From CAWCDJ01 sp963836015 (GTDB lineage: Bacteria > Acidobacteriota > Terriglobia > Bryobacterales > Bryobacteraceae): a stretch of DNA of 64,000 nucleotides. Each line of letters begins with the position of its first letter. Position 1 is the first letter of the stretch. Shown piece after piece: positions 29,814 to 38,296 of this stretch. The notes beneath the pieces are model-generated. The model made no database searches. It saw nothing but the letters and a program-made list of their open reading frames with translations, and was not told the origin of the DNA. The DNA is taken from positions 1,860,001-1,924,000 of the forward strand of contig CAWIIF010000015.1 in assembly GCA_963836015.1 (NCBI GenBank), given 5' to 3'. The translations under genes and the position numbers were made by a program.

Positions 29814-32534
29814 TCACCTCACGAATACCGATATCGTGACGCTTACGGTCTGGCCTCCAGGTCCATAAGCGGTCAGCGTGTATGTCGTGTTGGTGATCGG
29901 GTTGACCGTGATCGTGCCGTTGGGCTGCAGCGACTGCGGGGGCAGCTCATTGCCGACGATCACGACCGAGGTAGCGTTCTGCGTCTGCCACGACAGCACC
30001 ACGGGGTTGCCCGCGGCGGTGGACGTGACCGGGTCGGAGGTGAACGACAGGATTCGCACCTGTCCGACGTTGACCGTGACGTTGCCCTGGATCTGGCCCT
30101 GGGAGTTCGTGGCGGTCAGCGTGTAAGTGGTGGTTTGCGTCGGGCTGACGGTGGCGCAATCGTTAGCATTCAGATTGGTGCCAACGCCCGGCGAGATGTT
30201 GATGGAAGTCGCGCCCGTCACCTGCCAGCACAGCTTGGTGGACTGGCCGGCGTCGATGTTCGGCGGCGTCGCGACGAACGTTACGATGGAGGGCACCGCG
30301 GCGGTCGATACCGTGACGGTCACCGGAGCGGTCACCGAGTGTCCCGCCGAATCGCTGGCGGTCAGGGTGTAGGTCGTGGTCTGGGTCGGCTTCACCTCGG
30401 TGCTGCCGTTCGGAGTCACGCTGCCAACCCCGCTGATGCTGACCGTGGTCGCGCCGTTGGTGGTCCAGCTCAGGGTGCTCGAGCCGCCCGGAGCGATGTT
30501 GAGCGGGCTGGCTTCGAACCGGATGATCTGCGGATTCCCGGTTCCGCCCACGTTCACGGTTACGGTGGCGTTCACCGTGCCGCCCGTGCCGGTAGCGGTC
30601 AGGGTGTAAGTGGTGGTCTCCGTCGGGGTCACCGAAACCGAGCCGGAGTGCGCGTCGACCTTGCCGGGCGCCGGACTGATCGTCACGGTGTCGGCGTTCT
30701 CCACTACCCATGTCAGCGTGGAAGCCTGGCCGGACTGCACGGTGGCCGGGTTCGCGCTGAATTGCAGGATGCGGACCTGGTTCGGCGACGAAGTCGAGAC
30801 CGTCGTGGTCGCCGTTCCCTTTAGGCCGTCCGTATTGGTCACGGTCAGCCGGAAGCTGTAGGTCGAATTGGCCGCCGAGGTAAATGTCGCGGTAGCCGCG
30901 TTCGCCCCGGTAAGAGCGACCTGGGGACCGGAGATCTGCGTCCACGCGTAGGTCAGGGCTTCACCCAGCGGATCGTACGAGCCCGTGCCGTTCAAGGTCA
31001 CGACGCTCGCGCCGGCAATCGTCTGGTTCGGGCCCGCGTCCGCGATAGGCGGGCTGCTGCCCACGCGGCGTGTGCCGAACTCGTAGCGGATGCGCGGCAC
31101 GTCCATGGGCACCGGAGTGGTGACCTTGGCGTACTCCTTCGGCTTGATGTAATTGCCGAACTCGAGGCCGAATACCAGCCGGCCGCTGCCGCCGGAAGTG
31201 ATGTAGGTCTCGTTGTAGCCGGCCTCCGCCGTGAATGCCAGGTGCGGGCTGAACGGCTGGGTCAGCTTCAGGCTTCCGCCTGGACGAGCGTCGCGCCCGT
31301 CTTCACGCATCTTGAGGTATGCCAGGTCGCCCGAAAGGAAGGCGTCTCCCCAGGTGCCGAACAGGAAGTCCACGCCCTGCTGGTTCACCACGCGGGCGAA
31401 GGTCTGCAGGTACGCGCCCGGCGCCAGCGTGACGCTGTTCAGGATGGCGTAATTCTTGAACCCGCGGGTAATGAACGCACCCACGCGGCCCTTGTTGAAC
31501 ACGTAGTCCAGCAGGAAGGCGCCCTGTCCCAGGCCGCCGCCCGACTGATACTGGCTGAAGTCCAGGAATTTGAAGCTGGCGAAACTGCCGGCCTGCACCG
31601 CGCCCCACCGGTGCACCAGGCCGATGTCGAACTGGCCTTCCTTGCGCCCCGGGTAGTACATGAACTCGCCCTGGGCCTGTACCGCGCTGTGCCCGTCGCC
31701 TCCGAACGGCGAGAAGTACTGCGCATTGCCCGTGAACGTGAAATCGCCGGTGCGCCCCGGACCGTACGTGGGCCCGATGTTCATGCCGAGCATCGTGAAC
31801 TTCTTGTTGCGCTTCTGCGCTTCGTCTACGGCGCCCATGGCTTCGGTGTGGGCGATGCTCTGCGTCTGCTGCTCGTTGAGCGGCTTGGGCAGGTTCGCCA
31901 CCTGGTCCTTGAGCGCGTTGTGCGCATTCCGCAGGTCGGCCAGCTCGCCCTTCAGACGGTCGTTGTCGCCTTGCAGGGCCTTGAGGGCCGCCAGGATATC
32001 GTCGAGCTTATCGAGCCGTTTCAGGATCTGTGCGCAGCACTCTTCCTGCTTTTTGGCCATGTCGAGCAGGGTCTGCACGACATCGCCGATGCCGCCTTCC
32101 TTGATGAGCTTGCCGGTCCCGTCGGTAACCGCCAGCACCACGCGCCGGTTCATGAACCGGCCTTCCTTGGTGCGGTTTTCGACTTCCGGATTCCGCTTGC
32201 CGTCACCCGCGGTCGTGATCTGATCCGCGGATGCGCCGTACTTGACGAGAAACGCCTTCACGGCGTCAGCGCGCCGCTGCGCCAGCTTGTCGTTGTATGC
32301 CGCCGAGCCGACGTAGTCCGTGTGCCCCGTCACCTTGACGTGATAGTCCTTGTGCTGCGCCAGCAGGTCTGCCAGCCGCAGCATGCTGGGATAACCGTCG
32401 GACAGAATCGAGGAATTGAACTCGAAATTGATCTCTTCCCAATCGTCCTTGGTTTGCCCTCCCGTGCTTAACCCTTGCGCATAAAGGCAGGACGCCAGTA
32501 GCCCGAGCGCGCCCACCGCTGCTAGTTTCTTCAT
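29814..32534 (-). CDS. Large envelope protein: N-terminal OmpA domain, barrel-like region, PKD and four Ig-like repeats
   Basis: A 906-residue outer-envelope protein. A signal peptide (MKKLAAVGALGLLASCLYAQG) leads into an OmpA-like peptidoglycan-binding domain (about residues 25-135; INFEFNSSILSDGYPSMLR, VTGHTDYVGSAAYNDKLAQR). A coiled coil follows (ILKRLDKLDDILAALKALQG, with two adjacent Cys before it), then about 240 residues of alternating aromatic/glycine strands that look like an outer-membrane barrel (VGAFITRGFKNYAILNSVTL). Next come a PKD-like domain (PPIADAGPNQTIAG, about 493-581) and four tandem ~82-residue Ig-like repeats (582-906), each with a TxTTTYTLTA signature. In most OmpA proteins the order is barrel first and OmpA domain last, so this layout is reversed. 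The ATG at 32534 begins the signal peptide. Confidence 0.8.
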   Translation of the reverse strand: MKKLAAVGALGLLASCLYAQGLSTGGQTKDDWEEINFEFNSSILSDGYPSMLRLADLLAQHKDYHVKVTGHTDYVGSAAYNDKLAQRRADAVKAFLVKYGASADQITTAGDGKRNPEVENRTKEGRFMNRRVVLAVTDGTGKLIKEGGIGDVVQTLLDMAKKQEECCAQILKRLDKLDDILAALKALQGDNDRLKGELADLRNAHNALKDQVANLPKPLNEQQTQSIAHTEAMGAVDEAQKRNKKFTMLGMNIGPTYGPGRTGDFTFTGNAQYFSPFGGDGHSAVQAQGEFMYYPGRKEGQFDIGLVHRWGAVQAGSFASFKFLDFSQYQSGGGLGQGAFLLDYVFNKGRVGAFITRGFKNYAILNSVTLAPGAYLQTFARVVNQQGVDFLFGTWGDAFLSGDLAYLKMREDGRDARPGGSLKLTQPFSPHLAFTAEAGYNETYITSGGSGRLVFGLEFGNYIKPKEYAKVTTPVPMDVPRIRYEFGTRRVGSSPPIADAGPNQTIAGASVVTLNGTGSYDPLGEALTYAWTQISGPQVALTGANAATATFTSAANSTYSFRLTVTNTDGLKGTATTTVSTSSPNQVRILQFSANPATVQSGQASTLTWVVENADTVTISPAPGKVDAHSGSVSVTPTETTTYTLTATGTGGTVNATVTVNVGGTGNPQIIRFEASPLNIAPGGSSTLSWTTNGATTVSISGVGSVTPNGSTEVKPTQTTTYTLTASDSAGHSVTAPVTVTVSTAAVPSIVTFVATPPNIDAGQSTKLCWQVTGATSINISPGVGTNLNANDCATVSPTQTTTYTLTATNSQGQIQGNVTVNVGQVRILSFTSDPVTSTAAGNPVVLSWQTQNATSVVIVGNELPPQSLQPNGTITVNPITNTTYTLTAYGPGGQTVSVTISVFVR
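29817..30791 (-). repeat. Four tandem Ig-like repeat units within the OmpA/Ig gene
   Basis: Protein-level repeats of about 80-82 residues, each with a strand RILxFxAxP or close variant at its start, a central LxW (TLTWVV, TLSWTT, KLCWQV, VLSWQT) and TTTYTLTA or TNTTYTLTA near its end. The third unit alone has a Cys pair (KLCWQ and NDCATV) that could form a disulphide. Boundaries are approximate. Confidence 0.7.
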
Positions 32535-32666
32535 GGTCTTCTTACTCTCCTCAACTGGTCCACTTGTGCGAGTAACTGAAACCGATCGGATGCGCTGGTC
32601 CGACATCGTGCCGCCGGGTCGCACCCACAGCGAATACGCCAGGAACCTCCGAGCAAATCCCGGCGC

Positions 32667-32688
32667 GGGTCTACCGATTTCAAGACCC
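32667..32688 (-). promoter_or_regulatory. Hairpin in the 5' leader of the OmpA/Ig gene
   Basis: GGGTCT and AGACCC arms separated by 10 bases in the AT-richer 280-bp gap between the OmpA/Ig gene and the RNase P RNA. On the minus strand, TATATT just upstream (about 32697-32702) could be a -10 element, which would give a leader of about 155 bases containing this hairpin. No known riboswitch is recognised. The rest of the gap holds nothing else I can identify. Confidence 0.35.
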
Positions 32689-32814
32689 GATAGCGCAATA
32701 TAGGTTTAGAATACAACGAATTTCCGGCGTATCCGGTGGGATTACCTAAGGTTTGTACTGCATGAGCGGTGAGGAGCATTACAAAACGCCGCCCCTGAAT
32801 GCGACAATATATAG

Positions 32815-33173
32815 GTGAGGTTGGGGACGGGCAGTCGCTCCCGAAATCGGGAGAGGAAAGTCCGGTCTCCACAGGGCAGCGTGCCGGCTAACGGCCGGGG
32901 GCTCGGTTCGCCGGGCCACGGAAAGTGCAACAGAAAATATACCGCCCCGGAAACGGGGTAAGGGTGAAATGGTGCGGTAAGAGCGCACCGCGCCGGGAGT
33001 AATTTCGGCGGCATGGCAAACCCCACGCGGAGCAAGACCAAATAGGGGAGGAGGGACGGCCCGTCCCGCTCAACTTCCGGGTAGGTCGCTAGAGCCGGTC
33101 AGTAATGGCCGGCCCAGACGAATGACTGCCGCCCGCAAGGGTACAGAAACCGGCTTATAGTCCGCAGCCTCAC
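32815..33173 (+). ncRNA. rnpB: RNase P RNA, bacterial type A
   Basis: Catalytic RNA of ribonuclease P, which removes 5' leaders from tRNA precursors. Conserved regions are clear: GAGGAAAGTCCGG at 32853-32865 (CR-I), AGGGTGAAATGGTGCGGTAAGAGCGCACC around 32960-32990 given here only as position plus the core GTGCGGTAAGAGCGCACC, the late AGACGAATGACTGCC near 33116-33130, and ACAGAAACCGGCTTATAG ending at 33160. The 5' GTGAGG (32815-32820) pairs with CCTCAC (33168-33173) to form helix P1, which sets the ends to within a few bases. The ~359-base length is normal for type A. Confidence 0.95.
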
Positions 33174-33221
33174 GCATGGCCGGCCTACACTCCCGCGACT
33201 ATTGCTCACGCCTACACGCCC

Positions 33222-35468
33222 CTACGAACCCGTTCCGTTCGATTGCCCCGCCGCGCCGTCGTTCACCTCGCGCAGGATGTCGGCCACGATTTCGTGTGCG
33301 CGGTCCGAGTGCAATTCGGAATCCATGCGGCGCAGCGCCACTCTGACGATGTCCCGGTGATGCAGTTTCGAGCCGGGCCCCATGCCGCTCACCTCCAGCC
33401 ACAGCCGGTGCGCCAGGTCGATATCTTCCGGCCACAGCCGGGGCGGGTGCGGCCCCAGGTTGAAGAACACGATGTCCTTCTGGTTCTCCAGCACTAATTC
33501 GAGCGATAGCGCCGGCCGCGGCTCTGGCAGGCGCTCCCAGCAGTCGCCCACACGCGCGCCCTGTTCGGAGGGCGTCAACAAGGGAGAGAGCCCCATCACA
33601 ATGCGCGACGCCTGCAGTCGTGCGGCCGTCTGCACCACCGCTTCATACGGGTCCGAGCCCGGAACCACCATCAGCTCGACATGCTTGCCGGCCTTTTCGG
33701 CCAGATTCACTACGCGCGTGAAAACCGCGGTCTCGTCGTCGGAGAAGATCTGCCCCTCGTCGAGAGGGTGCTCTCCCGAGCCTGCCGGCGTGACCTTACG
33801 CACCGAGAGCACCACGATATCCATCTTGCGCGTGTCGGTCTTGCGCAGGATGCGCTCCAGGTGCTGCAGGCGGTGGGGATTGCGTACCGCCACCAACACG
33901 CTGCCGGGACGAACGTTCACTACCGCGGCGGAGACGTCGGCATGCGCGTCGAGCCGGAACTTCTCCTGTTCTTCCGAGTGCCCCTGCCGGCGTTTCCGGT
34001 TGTAGCGGTCCGACAGTTCGAACACGATGAAGAAAACGATTGTGAAAGTCACACCCGAAATGGTGGCCACCTGTTTGGTGAACACGTTGATGATCGCCAG
34101 GGCGAACAGCGACACCGTGATGATCATCAGTCCGATCGGGACCTCGGTCTTTCCGATATGGAAATTCAGGGGCACTTTCCATTCCCGCCCGCTCGGCTGC
34201 TTGTAGCGCAGCACCAGCACCGAGAGCGCCTTCATCGCGAAGCTCCATACCACTCCGAAGGCATAGGCTTCACCCAGCATCCCCACGTCTCCGCGGCTGA
34301 TCACGATGGTCAGCAATTGCATCCCGACGATCAGGTTGATGAGCCGTGAGGTCGTGCCGAACTTGACATGCGGATGGCGAAACCAGGAGGGCAGCACGCC
34401 GTCTTCGGCCACCCGGTTGAGTACGCCGTTCGATCCGATGATCGCGGTGTTTACCGCACCCGACAGAATCAACGTGCCCACCAGCACCACGAATCCGTGA
34501 AACAGCAGCCTCAGGGAAACCGGCCCGATCAGGTACATCGATAGTCCGCCGATCAGGTTGTCCAGGAAGTGAGCGCGCGCCGCATCCGGGATAATCATCA
34601 CCGCGAAGAACGAAACCAGCGAAGTAAACAACATGCTGTAAATGAAGATCACGAAGCCCGCGCGCTCCAGGTTCTTCAGCTTGGGATGCGCGATTTCGCG
34701 GTTCACCTGCGCCAGGCTCTCTTCGCCGCTCATTGCCAGCAGCGAGTGCCCGAGCCCGATCATGATGGCGATCGCGGTGATCGAGGGAGCCACCGTCCCC
34801 TTCAGCCAGCCGAGCGCCTCGGGGCTGAATTTGAGGTTCGCGGGTACCGGCAGCGGTACCGGGTTGTAGCCGTTCTTCAGGATCGTAGCGATGCACCACA
34901 CGATCAGGATCACCACCATTACCGTGGTGATTTGCATGATGCGCAGCGCCTTCTCGCTCGATTCGTGCAGCCCGATAACGTTCTTACGCCAGAAGTAAAT
35001 CGTCACCGCGCAGGCAAACGCGGCGGCGAAGTATGGCGGATATACGTGCATCGCGGGCTCGTGGAGGTAGACTCCCAGCTCGTTGATCAGCCCTCCCAGG
35101 TACAGCCCCGCGCTGACGCCGCTGATGGGGCCGGTCAGGACGTAGTCGAACATCAGTGCCGACACCGAGAATTTCGCCAGGGTCCCGCCCATGGCCTCGT
35201 GCACCACGCGGTACACACCGCCGCGCACGAACATCGAGCAGCTCTCGATGTAGATGGCGCGCACCGCATAGGAGAACAGCATGATCGCCAGAATGAACCA
35301 GGGGGCGGCCTTGCCGATCGCCTGCTCGGCGATCCCTCCCACGTAGTAGGCCGAAGAGGCCAGGTCGCTCAAGACGATGGCTGCCGCGCGCCAGAACGAA
35401 ATGAACGACAGCATCACGGTGGTAGCGACTACCACCTTGACCGTTTCCGGCCGTTTCCCGATTGTCAA
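33222..35468 (-). CDS. APC-family permease with C-terminal universal-stress-like domain
   Basis: Membrane protein of 748 residues. The first ~480 residues are an APC-type permease with about 12 helices (SDLASSAYYVGGIAEQAIGK in helix 1, GLGHSLLAMSGEESLAQVNR in helix 6). The last ~230 residues are soluble and look like a universal-stress-protein module (VRPGSVLVAVRNPHRLQHLE, ASRIVMGLSPLLTPSEQGARV), as in some bacterial amino-acid permeases with a regulatory nucleotide-binding tail. Transport substrate unknown. The start is TTG at 35468, chosen because AGGAG lies 8 bases upstream and the first residues are TIGKRPETVKVVVATTVML; upstream ATGs would run into the divergent CCA-enzyme promoter. The 163-bp gap to that gene must hold both promoters. 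Confidence 0.82.
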   Translation of the reverse strand: MTIGKRPETVKVVVATTVMLSFISFWRAAAIVLSDLASSAYYVGGIAEQAIGKAAPWFILAIMLFSYAVRAIYIESCSMFVRGGVYRVVHEAMGGTLAKFSVSALMFDYVLTGPISGVSAGLYLGGLINELGVYLHEPAMHVYPPYFAAAFACAVTIYFWRKNVIGLHESSEKALRIMQITTVMVVILIVWCIATILKNGYNPVPLPVPANLKFSPEALGWLKGTVAPSITAIAIMIGLGHSLLAMSGEESLAQVNREIAHPKLKNLERAGFVIFIYSMLFTSLVSFFAVMIIPDAARAHFLDNLIGGLSMYLIGPVSLRLLFHGFVVLVGTLILSGAVNTAIIGSNGVLNRVAEDGVLPSWFRHPHVKFGTTSRLINLIVGMQLLTIVISRGDVGMLGEAYAFGVVWSFAMKALSVLVLRYKQPSGREWKVPLNFHIGKTEVPIGLMIITVSLFALAIINVFTKQVATISGVTFTIVFFIVFELSDRYNRKRRQGHSEEQEKFRLDAHADVSAAVVNVRPGSVLVAVRNPHRLQHLERILRKTDTRKMDIVVLSVRKVTPAGSGEHPLDEGQIFSDDETAVFTRVVNLAEKAGKHVELMVVPGSDPYEAVVQTAARLQASRIVMGLSPLLTPSEQGARVGDCWERLPEPRPALSLELVLENQKDIVFFNLGPHPPRLWPEDIDLAHRLWLEVSGMGPGSKLHHRDIVRVALRRMDSELHSDRAHEIVADILREVNDGAAGQSNGTGS

Positions 35469-35631
35469 GGAAATATCTCCTGGTTCACCATGCGCGGTGA
35501 CTTTCAAATGCGCCTGCGAGGTTAGCTGACGGGCTGGAGCTTGAAAGTACTCCGTCCCCTTGGACTTAGCCCCTGAGAACTGGTTCCCCCGCCTCCGGGT
35601 GGAGTTCGGCCACTCCATACTAACATGGAGC

Positions 35632-36939
35632 ATGGATTCCGAGACCCTGGCCCGCCAGGTGATCGAGACCCTGCGCCGCGCCGGACACCAGGCCTACCTG
35701 GTGGGGGGCTGCGTACGGGATCTGCTGCTCCGGCGCAAACCCGAAGACTTCGACGTCGCCACCGACGCACGGCCCGACCGCATCATGGATCTGTTCCCGC
35801 GCTCCGGCCGAGTCGGTGCCCACTTCGGGGTAATCCTGGTGCGCGATGTCTTCTCCCAGGTGGAGGTCGCCACGTTCCGCAGCGACCACGACTACACCGA
35901 CGGCCGCCGTCCCGCGCTGGTCCATTTCGAGCGCAATCCGAGCCAGGACGTTCAGCGCCGCGATTTCACGATCAACGGCCTCATGATGGACCCGGACAGT
36001 GGCGAGATTCTGGACTTCGTCGAAGGACGCCAGGATCTGGAGCGCCGCGTGGTCCGCGCCATCGGCGACCCCGACGAGCGGTTCCGCGAGGACCACCTGC
36101 GCATGCTCCGCGCCGTCCGCTTCGCCGCCCGCCTCGATTTTACGATCGACCCCGCCACATTCGAGGCCATCCGCCGCCGGCATTCCGATGTCCTGCGGGT
36201 TTCGGCCGAGCGGGTCCGCGACGAGCTGGTCCGCATCCTCACCGAGGGCGGTGCGCGGCGCGGATTCGAAATGCTGGATGCGAGCGGCATGCTGGCCTGC
36301 ATACTGCCCGAGGTCGCCGCCATGAAAGGCGTCGAGCAGCCGCCCGAGTATCATCCCGAAGGCGACGTCTGGACCCACACCCTGCTGCTGCTCGAGCAGC
36401 TCGTGAACCCCACGCCGGAGCTGGCCCTCGGAGCCCTCCTGCACGATGTGGGCAAGCCGGGCACCTTCCGGGTGGCCGATCGCATCCGGTTCGATGGGCA
36501 CGTGGAGGAGGGTGTCCGCCTCACGCGCGCCATCATGAGCCGTCTGCGCTTCTCTCGCGACGAAACCGAGCGCGTCGAGGCGCTAGTCGCCAATCACATG
36601 AAGTTCAAGGACGCCGCCCGCATGAAGGAGAGCACGCTTAAGAAATTCCTGCGGATGCCCGGCTTCGCCGAGCATCTGGAATTGCATCGCCTGGACGTGC
36701 TTTCGAGCAATCGCCGCCTGGATAACTGGGAGCTGATCCGCCGCAAGCTCTCCGAGCTCTCGGAAGAGCAGCTGCACCCCGAGCGGCTTCTGAGCGGCGC
36801 CGACCTGATCGCGGCGGGTTACGAGCCCGGCCCGCGGTTCTCCGAAATCCTCTCCGCTGTCGAAGAGGCGCAGCTCGAAGGCCGCATTCGCACCGCCGGC
36901 GAAGCCATGGCCCTGGTGCGCTCCCGCTTCCCGCAATAA
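35632..36939 (+). CDS. CCA-adding enzyme / poly(A) polymerase family nucleotidyltransferase
   Basis: Class II nucleotidyltransferase of 435 residues that adds or repairs the tRNA 3'-CCA end, or adds short A tails to RNA. YLVGGCVRDLLLRR with the metal-binding EDFDVAT (Asp39, Asp41) forms the catalytic head; RRDFTINGLMMD and EDHLRMLRAVRFAARL (neck) follow; an HD phosphohydrolase domain (ALLHDVGKPGTFR) is present, as in many CCA enzymes. CCA-adding versus poly(A) activity cannot be separated by eye. The ATG at 35632 starts directly at the domain; GGAG lies only one base before it, so the ribosome site is uncertain. A TGGAGT/ACTCCA hairpin sits just upstream. Confidence 0.87.
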   Translation: MDSETLARQVIETLRRAGHQAYLVGGCVRDLLLRRKPEDFDVATDARPDRIMDLFPRSGRVGAHFGVILVRDVFSQVEVATFRSDHDYTDGRRPALVHFERNPSQDVQRRDFTINGLMMDPDSGEILDFVEGRQDLERRVVRAIGDPDERFREDHLRMLRAVRFAARLDFTIDPATFEAIRRRHSDVLRVSAERVRDELVRILTEGGARRGFEMLDASGMLACILPEVAAMKGVEQPPEYHPEGDVWTHTLLLLEQLVNPTPELALGALLHDVGKPGTFRVADRIRFDGHVEEGVRLTRAIMSRLRFSRDETERVEALVANHMKFKDAARMKESTLKKFLRMPGFAEHLELHRLDVLSSNRRLDNWELIRRKLSELSEEQLHPERLLSGADLIAAGYEPGPRFSEILSAVEEAQLEGRIRTAGEAMALVRSRFPQ

Positions 36940-36990
36940 AGCTCTGTGCGAGCACGGCTCACAGACGTGCGATACCCCACGTTCCCCCTC

Positions 36991-37018
36991 TTGACATATT
37001 CCCATATGAGAATATAAT
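36991..37018 (+). promoter_or_regulatory. Promoter with overlapping ArsR operator
   Basis: TTGACA (36991-36996), a 16-base spacer and TATAAT (37013-37018): a near-perfect sigma-70 promoter. The spacer is occupied by a 20-bp palindrome, ATATTCCCATATGAGAATAT (36996-37015), with only one mismatched pair, the kind of site ArsR dimers bind. Transcription should start about 7 bases after the -10, at the ATG of the ArsR gene at 37026, and there is no ribosome site, so the first gene is probably read from a leaderless message and autoregulated. Confidence 0.8.
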
Positions 37019-37025
37019 AGAATCA

Positions 37026-37397
37026 ATGCCCCGGGCCGCCACCACCACCGACGTATTCAACGCGATTGCCGAATTGAAGCGTCGCGAAATCATCGACATG
37101 CTCGTCGACGGTAAGGAGCATGCGGTCGGCGAAGTGGTTGAAGTGCTCCGGATGCCGCAGCCGGCGGTTTCCAAGCATCTCGGCGTCCTACGCAAAGTCG
37201 GCATCGTGTCGGTGACCAGGAGGGGGCAGCTTCGCCTGTATCGCCTCGAAGCCAGGGAGCTGAAGCCCGTGCACGACTGGCTCAGCAAGTATGAGCGCTT
37301 CTGGACCCACCATCTCGATCGCATCAAAGAACGGGCCGAGCGCAAAGCGGCCGAGCGGCTGGTTCGGGAGCATCCGCCAAAAGACAAGGAGAAATGA
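37026..37397 (+). CDS. ArsR-family transcriptional regulator
   Basis: A 123-residue winged-helix repressor. The HTH runs from AELKRREIIDMLVDGKEH to MPQPAVSKHLGVLRKVGIV and the wing is VTRRGQLRLYRLEA; the C-terminal tail is basic (HHLDRIKERAERKAAERL). There is no Cys or obvious metal site, which fits the ArsR subgroup that travels with SRPBCC/AHSA1 genes. Such regulators usually control the downstream operon; here the operator lies in the gene's own promoter. The stop overlaps or abuts the start of the SRPBCC gene. Confidence 0.9.
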   Translation: MPRAATTTDVFNAIAELKRREIIDMLVDGKEHAVGEVVEVLRMPQPAVSKHLGVLRKVGIVSVTRRGQLRLYRLEARELKPVHDWLSKYERFWTHHLDRIKERAERKAAERLVREHPPKDKEK

Positions 37398-37399
37398 TC

Positions 37400-37873
37400 A
37401 TGCCAGCAAGTCTTTCCGAGCAGGGAACTCAGACACTCGAAGTCACCAGGGACGAGGTGATCGCGGCGCCCCTCGAAATCGTATTCGAGTCGATTCTGGA
37501 ACAGATGGGTCCGTACAACGAAACCGGCGACGGCAAGCCGATGCCGATGAAACTCGAGGCGTGGCCGGGCGGCCGCTGGTTCCGGGACCTCGGCAACAAC
37601 AACGGCCATCTTTGGGGCCACGTCCAATCCATCAAGGCGCCCACGCTGCTCGAAATCCAAGGCCCGCTGTTCATGTCGGCGCCGGCGATTTCGCACGTGT
37701 TGTACCGGTTGACCTCGGAAGGGGACAGAACGCGGATCAGCTTTTCGCACCGGGCGATCGGGCAGATCCCGCCCGACATCCGGGACGGCGTGAACGTGAA
37801 CCGCGGATGGAGCAGCATCATTGCACGGATTCGCAAGGTGGCGGAGGCGAAAGCCGGGGAGGGGAAGAAATGA
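37400..37873 (+). CDS. SRPBCC/AHSA1-domain protein
   Basis: A 157-residue START-like fold protein (TRDEVIAAPLEIVFESILEQ at the start, WPGGRWFRDLGNNNGHLWG, HVLYRLTSEGDRTRISFSHR). Members bind hydrophobic small molecules in a cavity; the ligand is unknown. An ATG at 37394 overlaps the ArsR stop, but the second ATG at 37400 is preferred because AGGAG is 8 bases upstream of it against 2 for the first. The stop overlaps the next gene's start (ATGA), so the three genes are translationally coupled. Confidence 0.85.
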   Translation: MPASLSEQGTQTLEVTRDEVIAAPLEIVFESILEQMGPYNETGDGKPMPMKLEAWPGGRWFRDLGNNNGHLWGHVQSIKAPTLLEIQGPLFMSAPAISHVLYRLTSEGDRTRISFSHRAIGQIPPDIRDGVNVNRGWSSIIARIRKVAEAKAGEGKK

Positions 37874-38296
37874 GTGGAGCCGGTTTGGCCCACGCGGTAG
37901 TTTCGGGAGAGAAATGGACGGAAGCGCGCCGGGCGCTTCTGGCAAAGGAAAAGGAGTTCACGCGGCTGCGCGATGAGTTGAGCCGCCGCCGGCGCGAATT
38001 GCCCTGGGTCGAGGTCGAGAAGCCGTACGTGTTCGAGGGCGCCCGCGGAAGACAGTCGCTGGCGGAGTTGTTCGACGGACGGAGTCAGCTGATCGTCTAC
38101 CATTTCATGCTCGGCCCGGGATGGGGAGAGGGCTGCCGGAGCTGCTCCTTCCTGGCCGACCACTTCGATGGAAGTCTGGTTCACCTGGCCCATCGCGATG
38201 CGACCCTGGCGGTGGTCTCGCGAGCGCCCTGGCCGGAGAAACTTTGTCCATTGACTCGAAGCTGGGGCGGGTGCAGCCGGGCCAGGAGACTCGCGC
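37870..38296 (+). pseudogene. DUF899 (thioredoxin-like) gene fragment, 3' part missing
   Basis: The first ~121 residues match DUF899 proteins: EKWTEARRALLAKEKEFTRL, LPWVEVEKPYVFEG, LIVYHFMLGPGWGEGCRSCS and HRDATLAVVSRAPW. Normal DUF899 proteins have about 230-270 residues and continue with a GW/FPWVSS segment; here homology stops near 38235. The original frame then has no stop for over a kilobase, while a neighbouring frame reads ETLSIDSKLGRVQPG and stops at 38298-38300, directly overlapping the next gene's GTG. This looks like a deletion that fused the DUF899 front to the tail of another gene, or a broken assembly. Confidence 0.65.

Noticed and set aside
30050..30800. Plus-strand open frames antisense to the Ig repeats, which look repetitive
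   Set aside because: The periodicity comes from the repeats of the real minus-strand gene; the plus-strand translations match no known domain.
33052..33066. GGGACGGCCCGTCCC palindrome as a terminator or operator
   Set aside because: It lies inside the RNase P RNA and forms one of its helices.
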